DNA from: Schistocerca nitens
Taxonomy: Eukaryota; Arthropoda; Insecta; Orthoptera; Acrididae
Reading direction: 5' to 3'
NCBI RefSeq assembly: GCF_023898315.1
Contig: NC_064619.1
Span: 344,057,150-344,121,149, forward strand
Length of the DNA: 64,000 nucleotides
Positions 53,618 to 64,000 of this stretch are shown here, piece by piece. Numbering within the stretch: position 1 is the first letter of the stretch; each line of letters begins with the position of its first letter. Made by a program: the position numbers and the translations under genes. The notes below the pieces were generated by a model that was given only the letters and a program-made list of their open reading frames with translations, did no database searches and was not told where the DNA came from.

Positions 53618-54519
53618 ATGGTTCAAATGGCTCTGAGCACTATGGGACTTAACTTCTGAGGTCATCAGTCCCCTAGAACTTAGAACTACTTAAACCTAAC
53701 TAACCTAAGGACATCATACACATCCATGCCCGGGGCAGGATTCGAACCTGCTACCGTAGCGGTCGCGCGGTTCCAGACTGTAGCGCCTAGAACCGCTCGG
53801 CCACGCCGGCCGGCAATAAAGAAAAGTGTGAAGTTACTTACATGAGTACTAAAAGAAATCAGCTAAATTTCGATTACGTGATAAGTCACACATCTGAAGG
53901 CTATAAATTCAACTAAATACTTAGGGATTAAAATTACAATTAACCTAAATTGGAACGATCACACAGATAATACTGTGGGTAGAGCAAACCAAAGACTGCG
54001 ACTCTTTGTCAGAAGACTTAGAAGGTGCAGCAGGTCTACTAAAGAGACTGCTTACACCACACTTGTCCGCCATATTCTGGAGTATTGCTGTGCGGTGTGG
54101 TATCCGCATCAGCTGGGACTGACGGGTGACATCGAGAAAGTACAAAGATGGGCAACTCGTTTGTTATATCGCGAAATAGTGGAGATAGTGTCACAGACAT
54201 GATACGTGAATTGGAGTGGCGATCATTAAAACAAAGGCGGTTTTCGTTGTGACGGGACCTTCTCATGAAATTTCAATCACCAGTTTTCTCCTCCGATTGC
54301 TAAAACATTCTGTTGCCACCCAGTTACATAGGGAGAAATCATATTCACGATAAAATAAGAGAATTCAGGGCTCGCACAGAAAAATTTAAGTGCTCTTTTT
54401 TTTCCCGCGTGCCGTTCGAGAGTGGAGCAGTAGAGAAACAGCTTGAAGGTGGTTCATTGAACACTCTGCCAGGCACTTTACTGTGAATAGCAGAGTAATC
54501 ACGTAGATGTGGAAGTAGA
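53142..54519 (+). mobile_element. LINE B, equivalent in second unit
   Basis: Same as 6,841-8,218. The RT frame is at 53,124-53,617, with FADDA at about 53,495. Confidence 0.8.
53618..53814 (-). mobile_element. Family I SINE, equivalent of copy 3
   Basis: Same as 7,317-7,513. AATAAAGAAAA on both sides. Confidence 0.93.
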
Positions 54520-56582
54520 TGTTGTTGTTGTTGTCGTCTTCTGTCCCGAGACTGGTTTGATGCAGCTCTCCATGCTACTCTATCCTGTGCAAGCTTCTTC
54601 ATCTCCCAGTACCTACTGCAACCTACATCCTTCTGAATCTGCTTAGTGTATTCATCTCTTGGTCTCCCTCTACGATTTTTACCCTCCACGCTGCCCCACA
54701 ATGCTAAATTTGTGATCCCTTGATGCCTCAAAACATGTCCTACCAACCGATCCCTTCTTCTAGTCAAGTTGTGCCACAAACTTCTCTTCTCCCCAATCCT
54801 ATTCAATACCTCCTCATTAGTTACGTGATCTAGCCACCTTATCTTCAGCATTCTTCTGTAGCACCACATTTCGAAAGCTTCTATTCTCTTCTTGTCCAAA
54901 CTGGTTATCGTCCATGTTTCACTTCCATACATGGCTACACTCCATACAAATACTTTCAGAAACGACTTCCTGACACTTAAATCTATACTCAACGTTAACA
55001 AATTTCTCTTCTTCAGAAACGATTTCCTTGCCATTGCCAGTCTACATTTTATATCCTCTCTACTTCGACCATCATCAGTTATTTTACTCCCTAAATAGCA
55101 AAACTCCTTTACTACTTTAAGTGTCTCATTTCATAATCTAATTCCCTCAGCATCACCCGATTTAATTTGACTACATTCCATTATCCTCGTTTTGTTTTTG
55201 TTGATGTTCATCTTATATCCTCCTTTCAAGACTCTGTCCATTCCATTCAACTGCTCTTCCAAGTCCTTTGCTGTCTCTGACAGAATTACAATGTCATCGG
55301 CGAACCTCAAAGTTTTTACTTCTTCTCCATGAATTTTAATACCTACTCCAAATTTTTCTTTTGTATTCTTTACTGCTTGCTCAATATACAGATTGAATAA
55401 CATCGGGGAGAGGCTACAACCCTGTCTCACTCCTTTCCCAACCACTGCTTCCCTTTCATGCCCCTCGACTCTTATAAGTGCCATCTGGTTTCTGTACAAA
55501 TTGTAAATAGCCTTTCGCTCCCTGTATTTTACCCCTGCCACCTTCAGAATTTGAAAGAGAGTATTCCAATTAACATTGTCAAAAGCTTTCTCTAAGTCTA
55601 CAAATGCTAGAAACGTAGGTTTGCCTTTTCTTAATCTTTCTTCTAAGATAAGTCGTAAGGTTCGTATTGCCTCACGTGTTCCAACATTTCTACGGAATCC
55701 AAACTGATCTTCCCTGAGGTCCGCTTCTACCAGTTTTTCCATTCGTCTGTAAAGAATTCGCGTTAGTATTTTGCAGCCATGACTTATGAAACTGATAGTT
55801 CGGTAATTTTCACATCTGTCAACACCTGCTTTCTTTGGGATTGGAGTTATTATATTCTTCTTGAAGTCTGAGGGTATTTCACCTGTCTCATACATCTTGC
55901 TTACCAGATGGTAGAGTTTTGTCAGGACTGGCTCTCCCAAGGCCGTCAGAAGTTCTAATGGAATGTTGTCTACTCCCGGGGCCTTGTTTCGACTCGGGTC
56001 TTTCAGTGCTCTGTCAAACTCTTCACGCAGTATCTTATCTCCTATTTCGTTTTCATCTACATCCTCTTACATTTCCATAATATTGTCCTCAAGTACATCG
56101 CCCTTGTATAAACCCTCTATATACTCCTTCCACCTTTCTGCCTTCCCTTCTTTGCTTAGAACTGGGTTGCCATCTGAGCTCTTGATATTCATACAAGTGG
56201 TTCTCTTCTCTCCAAAGGTCTCTTTAATTTTCCTGTAGGCAGTATCTATCTTACCCCTAGTGAGACAAGCCTCTACATCCTTACATTTGTCCTCTAGCCA
56301 TCCCTGCATAGCCATTTTGCACTTCCAGTCAATCTCATTTTTGAGACGTTTGTATTCCTTTTTGCCTGCTTCATTTACTGCATTTTTATATTTTCTCCTT
56401 TCATCAATTAAATTCAATATTTCTTCTGTTACCCAAGGATTTATATTAGCCCTCGTCTTTTTACCTACTTCATCGTCTGCTGCCTTCACTACTTCATCCC
56501 TCAGAGCTACCCATTCTTCTTCTACTGTATTTCTTTCCCCCATTCCTGTCAATTCTTCCCTTATGCTCTCCCTGAAATGTAG
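54520..56582 (-). mobile_element. LINE A, equivalent in second unit
   Basis: Same as 8,219-10,281. Confidence 0.85.
54522..56582 (-). pseudogene. LINE A endonuclease-reverse transcriptase ORF, second unit
   Basis: Identical to 8,221-10,281, including the two in-frame stops (now at 56,067 and 55,131). Shared disabling mutations mean both copies descend from one already dead LINE. Confidence 0.85.
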
Positions 56583-56600
56583 GTAACAAAAATAAAGGAA

Positions 56601-56854
56601 GTAGAGCCAAATGTTAATCGTGATTTGTTCGCCAAGAAAATTAATAATGTGCGTAGCTCTTACAGGAGAAAATTAAAGAAAGTGTAGCAGACAAGTTGTT
56701 CAGGTGTAGGAAGTGAAGATGTATATACACCAACAGTGTGGAATATAAGCTTCTTTCTTTTCTGCCAGAGGCAGGCAAAGAAGATGGACATGCACCAACA
56801 TTGTGGTATTTCAGGCTTCTTTCATTTCTGCATGACCAGGAACTTTCTCGGCAA
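56601..56854 (+). pseudogene. MADF-like remnant, second unit
   Basis: Same as 10,300-10,553. Confidence 0.5.
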
Positions 56855-57171
56855 TTAACATAGAGCTGTGACTCATCTGAACATACAGTAAGCTAAACAA
56901 TGTTGTAGATTTTATAAATAAACTCATTTTAATCAGTGTGACGTATTTGCATACATATGAACAGTTATACAGATAAGTTCAATAAAATGCACATCAGTAC
57001 TTAGAGCACACCAAATTTCGGAGTAGTTGAATCAGTCTGTTGTGTTTTTGGCTGCGAAAAACTACAACATGAGGTTCCCTGATGATAACGGAGGCACTTT
57101 ATGGCATATTTCTCCGTGCTGTATCGTTTTATAAAATACGTTTTTGTTTCGTACCACAATTCACGTGCGTA

Positions 57172-57349
57172 TTTTAGGTGTACAAGTAGGGTAACTTTGT
57201 ACCTCTATATCACGGAAACGTGAAATATATGAAGAACATTTTCAAGGTTGTTCGAGATCGGGATCTTAGGAATACATCTTAAATATTGCATCAGTTTGCT
57301 GTGCGTAGCTGTCTCAGAATTCGCGGTTGGGTTTTGGTAATAAAGAAAC
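57172..57349 (+). repeat. Degenerate direct repeat unit 1, second unit
   Basis: Same as 10,871-11,048. Confidence 0.65.
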
Positions 57350-57495
57350 AAGTTTTTCGGGTATTTCGCGCTAATGGAGAAAGAATTTTGAAAATGGGGA
57401 GATGGCCTTTTGAGATAAATGCCGAGAGTATATACAGTTTAAGCTAGAGCAATTTTCTGCGGTTACTTATTATTTAGATTCCGTCTCATATCGGA

Positions 57496-57674
57496 TTTTA
57501 CGTGTAGAAGTAGGGTAACTCTGTATCTCCGTGTATTAGAAACTGATGAAGACATCAAGAAAATTTTCAAGATGATACAAATAGGGGTTTTAGGAACATA
57601 TAGCAAAAATTGCAGCCATTTGCTGTGAATAGCCGTCTTGGTTCGCTGGTGAGAGTGAAAATACAGAAAGAAAC
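57496..57674 (+). repeat. Degenerate direct repeat unit 2, second unit
   Basis: Same as 11,195-11,373. Confidence 0.65.
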
Positions 57675-58522
57675 CACATTTTTTGGGGTTTTCCCGAGGA
57701 ACCGCCCACGAACTAATGGTGCCTCCATAAATTGCGTTAAGTCCACCGTGGACCACATCAAATGCAAAAAGAATCAACCGATATGCTCCATTTGCCTAAG
57801 CAGGCGGTAGTGCGTAATATTCATACTTCGACATTGTACTGTAGAATAGTGACACAAAGACGATCCTTCTGTTGGGTATACAAACGGTCCCTAGCCCAAG
57901 GGTTATCCAAAAGACTTGAGCGTACCGTTTTATCACTCGTAGAACACGAGGTATGAGCACCGAAGAGTCCCCTTCTTATGTGCGGCACTTTGGAACATCT
58001 TAGGTAATCATCCTGTCGCATGCGTACTGATAGGTTGCGGTAGTTATTCGGAGATGAAGAGGCTTTCAGAGGGTAGACTAGCATGGAGGGCTTCACCAAA
58101 GCATTCCTCGGACTGACGGCCACAACAACGACAACAACGCTACAACAACATAAGTAGGGATATTCAGTCGCTACAAGTATTTTCAATTTACTCCCGAACA
58201 CTGATTTTGCAGTTACATTTTATCGCAACTTCCGATATACGTTATATAATTGCAGGAGCGCAATGGTGTATTAAACAGAAAAGAGCAAAGCAATAAGATG
58301 TGCTATGCGCTCTCATAATTATTGCTTTGTAAATACACATTCATCAGTGCTAGTCATTTAAAATTACTGCCCTCCCCTATGGTCAGAACTCGTTAGCAGA
58401 CTCTCAATAGCTGTTCTTATTTGACATCACACTGTTTGTGTCACTCTTACATTTCCTTTACACTAACCAGTCGATAACAGAGTCACTCTCGCACAAACCT
58501 TCTTCCTTCAACTGTGCTACGG

Positions 58523-58747
58523 AGCGAGATGGCGCCGTGATTAGCAAAAGTCGCATTCGGGAGGACAACGGTTTAGAGCCCCGTTTTTCCATCCAGATTT
58601 AAGTTTTGGGTAATTTCCCTAAATCTCTTAAGGCAAATTTCAAGACAGTTTCTTTGAAAGGGCAGGGCCGATTTTCTCCCCATCCCTCCCTAGTTCCAGT
58701 TTTTGCTCCATCTATATCTCCTTATCGACGGGACGTTAAACACTTTT
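58523..58747 (+). mobile_element. Family III SINE, second unit
   Basis: Same as 12,222-12,446. Confidence 0.75.
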
Positions 58748-58963
58748 TTCTACAACAGTTCTACAGTCACTCTCTCATTCTCGCATACCGATTTTAATAA
58801 TTATTCCATTCCATCTTGGCGCGGTGGTACAGCAACCTTCCATTGCTACTATTTAAAAAGCAGTCGTAGGCTGCTGAATGTATTTTTAACTTAAGTTAAT
58901 AAGGAACATTCTGCAACTTACGACTGTTTTTGAAAATAGTTACACCGATTTTACGGTACCATA

Positions 58964-60240
58964 CGAGGGTTGTGAGAAAAGGAATGAGACTGGCAACACT
59001 GCCAGCGGTCTGACAACGCTGTAACCCTTACCTGTGTAGACTGGTGAGTTCATCCCTTCCGTATGCTCAGTCCAAGTTTCAGCTGCGTACAGCCATCATG
59101 TGATTTTTAAGAGGGCCGTCAGTGAAGTTGTGTTTTTGTTGTGTGTTACGAAAATGGAACAGTGGAATTTAGAGCAACGTTATGCAATCAGGTTTTATGT
59201 TAAAACTCCGGGAATTCGTGAGTCTGAGCTTCGAAAAGTTGAAACGCTGCTATGGGGAACATTCATTATCAAGAGCACAAGTTTTTCGCAGGTACAAATC
59301 ATTTTTGGAAGGCCGAGAACACGTTGAAGATGTACCTCGCTCAGGGAGAACTTCAAGTTAAAAAAACGACGAAAACGTCGAACGCCTTCGTGCTCTTATC
59401 AGATCAGACTGACGTTAACAATGAGGATGAAGGGCGACCTGTTAAACACTTTCACCACACATCAAATTTTAACCGAAGATTTACACATGTGAAAGGTTTG
59501 TGCAACAATGGTGCCATAAAACCTCACAACTGAGGAGAAGGACGTGTGCGTTAATCTTCTTGAGAGGATTGCCGATGACCACGAATAGTTCACTTGTGTG
59601 ATCACAGATGATAAATACTGGAGTTTTAAGTACGATCCTGAGATAAAGCTGCAAAGTGAGTAGTGGATCACTGTAACATCTTCTCGGCCGAGAAAAACTC
59701 GAATGAGCAAACCAAAGGTCGAAAAAATTCTGATTTTCTTTTTTTGACAGTAGGGTATCGTGCATAAAGAATTTCTTCCTCCACAACAAAACTGTTAACC
59801 TAGTGTTTCACAATGATGTCTTTGAAAGGCTCAGGAAAAGTGTGAATCGAATGAGACCGTACATTGTCGACAAGTGAATGCAACGCCCCATGTCACACGG
59901 CCAGTTCCATCAAGGAATTTTGACCGTAAAAGGCATTCTCGTTGTTCAACAGCCCCCTATTCACCTTATCTGAGTCCATGTGACTTTTTTCTTTTGAAAT
60001 TGAAAAATATCTTAAAACAACGTCATTTCCGGACTCTGGAGAACATTAAGAATGTGACTGTCACATTAAACGCCCTACTAGTTCAAAGCATGCAGCGCTA
60101 CTACCAAGACTGGGAACAACGACTTCGCCGGTGTACATCTGCCGAAGAAAACTACTTTGAAAGGGACAATACTGTTGTTTAAAAAGATAAAACGTTTGGC
60201 AGATAAAAAATCAGTATCATTACTTTTCTGACACACCTCA
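58964..60240 (+). mobile_element. mariner element, second unit
   Basis: Same as 12,663-13,939. TA at 58,962-58,963 and 60,241-60,242. Confidence 0.9.
59154..60182 (+). pseudogene. mariner transposase remnant, second unit
   Basis: Same as 12,853-13,881, with the same stops and the same loss of the second catalytic Asp. Confidence 0.85.
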
Positions 60241-60285
60241 TATTAATTTGTCCGAGCAAAGCAGTATGTAAGAGTGTTTACAGGA

Positions 60286-60926
60286 TTTTGAGTTCGGTAA
60301 GATAGACTGAAGAGAGACAAACTTACATTTACAGAATTTGTAAATTTCGAAAAATCTTTTGACATTGTTTACTAGAACAAACATTTTGAAATTTTGAGAT
60401 TATCAGGAACAAAATACAGCGAGAGAAATATTTTCTACAAAGTGTACAGAGACTAGACGACAGTTATAAAGAGTCGAAGTACATGAAAGGAATGCAATGA
60501 TGAGGAAGGGAGTAGGACAGGGTTGTACCCTAGTAGGTAGTTTTGCCCTCAAAATGAGAAAATGCACTGAAAAGATATTTTATAAAGTAATGGCAGTGCC
60601 TATGCTGTTGTGCGGCTGCGAAAATTGGGCTCTGCGGAGAAAGAGGAAGCGAGGTATTAAAACAGCAGAAAAAAATCCTAAGAAGAACCGTTGGATATTC
60701 CCTAAGAGAGGAAATAAGAAACGAAAACGCTGGAGAGGAACTAGTGACATGCCATATAAATATTTTACACTACAACACATTACAGTCAAACCAGCTGGCT
60801 GTAACAAACAGACGCAAGAAAACAACTGAGTATGACTATCAATGCAGATCTAGAACTAACGCTGAAGCACAGTTGGCGAGTGATGCTCAACGTAGTACAC
60901 ACTGGATTTAAATAAAGCGCTGGTAG
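60286..60926 (+). mobile_element. LINE A-type fragment, second unit
   Basis: Same as 13,985-14,625. Confidence 0.65.
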
Positions 60927-61209
60927 GAATAGTATTATATACAAAAAGTGCAAGTAATAAATAATTACGGTTATATTAAAATATATCACATTGCAATATA
61001 CTTGCCGATACCTAAGGTCATTGCTAAACACGGTTTAGCTAGTGCGGGCAGGTGCATTCTGAGAGGGAACATTTTTAAATTCCCTTCAAAACAGTGGAGA
61101 CAGAACGTCATCAAGGTGGATCAGCACTCAACGGTGCACAGTTACCATGCATTGTGATGTTGATCGGGAGAACGTTAAAAATACTACAAAATAATCAAAA
61201 TATGATGAC

Positions 61210-61721
61210 TTAAACGTCGTTAGGGTGAACATTAGTAAAACTCACAAACTGCAGAAACGGATTCCTGACTGGAAATGGAGGAAAAAAGGTTTTATGAACA
61301 CGTGACCGGAAAGGCATCGTTGGTGCTGACGAATGAAACTTCCTCTGACCACGCGCCGTGTATTCCTTGTGTATTACAGGCCGTGTGAGTGATGCAGCGT
61401 ACTGTAAGCAGCAGAATGGTCCGGTATCCATGTCGGCAACAAGCCTAAATGTTGTTTGTGTACGGCCAAGCACATGGAAACGGTCGAGACACAGCAGACC
61501 CTGTAGAACGTGGTCCCCCGAATCTGGTACACGCACAGTCCGCGCGTTCGTCTGTCTCAAAGAATCCATGATCACATAAACGCCCACAACGGGAATGAAA
61601 TGTTGTGTGATGCGGTTGGTGTCTGTGAAGGTACTTGTTTTGGTACATCCGTGCTGCCTCTAATGTATGATATCATCGGTTTTTTTTCTGTAGCGTCATT
61701 CTATCACATTGGTTTGTAATC
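61210..61721 (-). pseudogene. Possible transposon HTH remnant, second unit
   Basis: Same as 14,909-15,420; equally tentative. Confidence 0.35.
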
Positions 61722-61985
61722 AAAGTTTCGGTGTTTTACTCTTTTAGGTTACAGTACCATTTTTCGAAAAATGTTTTGAAATGTATGATGATTGTGATTA
61801 GGTTTTGTAAAATATTGATTGGGGAGGGGGAATAGAATATGTATGTAAATGTGTGAACATACTTTTTACAGGTCTTGCGTTTTCGTGCTTCTAGAGGGTG
61901 TTTTAGCGGAGCTTCCTGACCCTGTTTCACTGTTTGTGTGACGTTCACTTGCTCCACCATCTTGTTCCGGGTGATCTGGGCAGTG

Positions 61986-61986
<1 letters not shown>

Positions 61987-62022
<36 letters not shown>

Positions 62023-62025
62023 TAG

Positions 62026-62060
<35 letters not shown>

Positions 62061-62107
62061 GGTGGGAGAGAGAGATAGAGACAGAGATAGAGAGAGAGAG
62101 ATAGATA
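61987..62107. repeat. Compound microsatellite, second unit
   Basis: Same length and interruptions as 15,686-15,806. Confidence 0.95.
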
Positions 62108-62680
62108 TTATGTGTCTTGGTCTTCTGATAATTTAGAGCTGCAAAGAGGGATACATTGCATAGTGCTGTGCATTTATTCAGTTGCCAGATCCCAGATGTG
62201 TTTATCTGTGTTAGTCTTAATTGCCCTTAATTTCTTTTGTAGAGAGTTGTCTGTTCTGTACAATTTTCAGTCCTCATTTTCTGAATCTATTGTCTTTTCT
62301 GTAAGCTGCTTTGTTGTTGTAGGCGAGTGTGTGCCATTTGTTTGTTGTTGTGGATGCTTCTTTTCCAGATGTGTTTGCATTCTGTGTGTTTATATTCTGT
62401 GTGCCCATGGTTGCGTATTGGTGTTGATTTGTTTGCTGCTGTGTCTTGGTTGCACTTTTCATTTTTATTTTGCTTTTTTGGTTTCGTTTGTCTGTCATGT
62501 TTGTTCTGTACCCATTTCCAATGCTATTTATTCGGTTAGTAACAGCTTATTTTTGTAGCTGCTCTCATTGAGGGGAGTTTTATTCGTTCTGTGCAGCATG
62601 TGTCGTAATCGAGCTTCCTTGTGGGTAATGTTGTGCTTTGATTATTGATATGTAGTTGTGCTGATGCTTGTGGAAAATTG

Positions 62681-63181
62681 GTGTTGGTTATTGTGTCTGC
62701 GTAATATGATATCTAAGAACTTTAGCTTTTTGACCTCTTCTGATTCTAAGGTGAATTTGATCTGTGGGTGAACTGTTTTTATATCATTGTGAAATTGTTG
62801 CATGCAGGTGGATGTTTTGTCTAGAAGGCATATGACGTCATCTACTTAACGATACCATAATATTATTCTGTAACGTATGGGTTTCCCTGTGCTTTTAGAT
62901 ATTTTGTTTTCATTGTGATTTAGGAAGACGTTGGGTAGATTTCCACGAATTGGTGATCATATCGGGAGTTCACCCTGTTGTGAGTAGAAATGGCTGTCAA
63001 ATAGTTTTATTCTGTGATTAATTTTAGAATCTTTGTTAATTCCATTATGTGGTATTTGGAAATGCCTTTTTGTGGTTTTTAGGCCTAAAAATGTGATATT
63101 ATGTAACAAAACGTTGAAAATACCTATTAATTGCAGATGACATACTGGAAGACAATAATTATAGTAGTGCTGCAAAAAACA
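62681..63181 (-). pseudogene. Penelope-like reverse transcriptase fragment, second unit
   Basis: Same as 16,380-16,880 except base 63,166 (A here, C at 16,865), which changes MQHDYN to MQHYYN on the minus strand. Confidence 0.7.
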
Positions 63182-63425
63182 AACAGACTTCTGAACACCA
63201 ATATTTAATAATAAGATATATATTTGTTCCGCATGATAATATCTCTGTCAATACTTCTAATAATGTAAATATTATAATCTCAAAAGCTGTGTCATAATGG
63301 ATAAATTTCTTGTATATTGTTCAACAAATAAAAAATAAAACCCACTGAAGATGGAAAAACTTTTCCAAAACATGTAATGTAATGGTAGTAAAACAAGAAA
63401 AATTGCGTTTACCTCTTCTTATTAC

Positions 63426-64000
63426 ATGTTAGGAAGCAAATGTGGACATGGAAAGAGCTTCGACCACAAATTGATTAGATTAACCCCTCCTTCATTAGAA
63501 CGCAGCCGCCACAAGTTTGGATATCCCCTTTCGGTTGAGCCAATGGAGGATGTATTGTCATTAATAGATGACTTAGTGATAGTTGCAATGTTGGGGTTCT
63601 GCACAGACGAACATTCATTACAAATGACAGAGGAAACAAAAGCGTTTGTAAGGTTCTTGAAGTGTTGAGAAATGCACTTACATTTGAGCAGCCAATGGTA
63701 GTTCTCGAGCAATGCTATAAGAAACAGCACAGCATTCTTGAGCAGCTGAATGGGATGTTACACATGCAGAAGGATGCAGTGCAGAGCTTTGTCAATAGAA
63801 TAGGAAAATCAATGCAAATACACATGAGCTAACAGAGAGTGACGAATCGAACAAAATTATTCCTCAGGAGTGCAGGATAGGATACTTTCAGAAGTGGTCT
63901 ATCATCCAATATGTCAAGGCGGTTATGAGCAGGAACCCCAAAGAATTTGGTTGCCAACATTAGGATAGCCACAGAACTTGAGGAGATATCACAAAAAGAG
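63426..64000 (+). mobile_element. Start of Gypsy remnant, second unit (cut by window edge)
   Basis: Same as 17,125-17,699, the gag-like segment. The rest lies beyond the window. Confidence 0.75.

Larger units (their letters stand above)
46302..64000. repeat. Long direct duplication, copy 2
   Basis: Second copy of bases 1-17,699, running to the window edge. Base 46,302 begins the same sequence as base 1 (AACGCCTCTTTCCGCTGCTG). The copy starts inside the right arm of the foldback element, so the phase of the repeat is set by where the window begins and not by a visible breakpoint. Constant spacing of all landmarks indicates no net insertion or deletion over 17.7 kb. Confidence 0.95.

Overview
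The window looks like a piece of a large, repeat-rich insect genome, most likely an orthopteran such as a Schistocerca-type grasshopper. The clues are several copies of a roughly 200-bp tRNA-derived SINE that I associate with that group, plus decayed CR1/jockey-like and RTE-like LINEs, Tc1/mariner elements, a Penelope-like fragment and a Gypsy element. I see no convincing host protein-coding gene, no true tRNA or rRNA gene, and no prokaryotic feature. Nearly every recognisable protein is a transposon protein, and almost all are broken. The exception is one full-length Tc1-type transposase at 30,529-31,551 (minus).

Two large structures organise the window. First, bases 1-17,699 recur as 46,302-64,000 in the same orientation and at a constant offset of 46,301. 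I noticed one substitution (C16865 versus A63166) and no net indel. The window therefore reads as about 1.38 turns of a 46.3-kb unit: a very young tandem duplication, a tandem array, a circle assembled with overlap, or an assembly artefact. Second, 38,452-49,226 is a 10.8-kb foldback structure. It has inverted arms of 4.4 and 4.3 kb, a 2.0-kb loop, Tc1-like tips (CAGTCGTGCT...) and TA on both sides. Its arms carry a degenerate array of about 116-166-bp units, each with a GGTTCGAATCC-like box. Bases 1-2,925 are the end of the right arm of the equivalent copy in the preceding unit.

Layout of one unit: foldback right arm (1-2,925); unassigned sequence (to about 4,004); LINE fragments with three nested SINEs (4,005-8,218); an antisense RTE-like LINE (8,219-10,281); a MADF-like remnant (10,300-10,553); a degenerate direct repeat pair; a SINE; a complete but dead mariner (12,663-13,939); further LINE, HTH-like and microsatellite DNA; a Penelope-like fragment (16,380-16,880); a Gypsy remnant (about 17,125-20,066) cut by a Tc1-like element; a mariner (23,112-25,318) split by a tRNA-like element with an internal 70-bp minisatellite; LINE C copies around a GC-rich island (25,930-26,375); nested Tc1 elements (29,997-32,829) abutting another mariner; a SINE pair with CA/AT microsatellite; a LINE C copy split by a Tc1; a third mariner (36,743-38,230) split by a SINE; then the foldback element.

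The parts do not form a pathway. They record successive insertions: SINEs into LINEs and mariners, Tc1 into Tc1, and a tRNA-like element into a mariner. Several insertions keep perfect target-site duplications, which gives relative ages. Coordinates of decayed elements are read by eye and may be off by tens of bases where no terminal repeat or target-site duplication is named.
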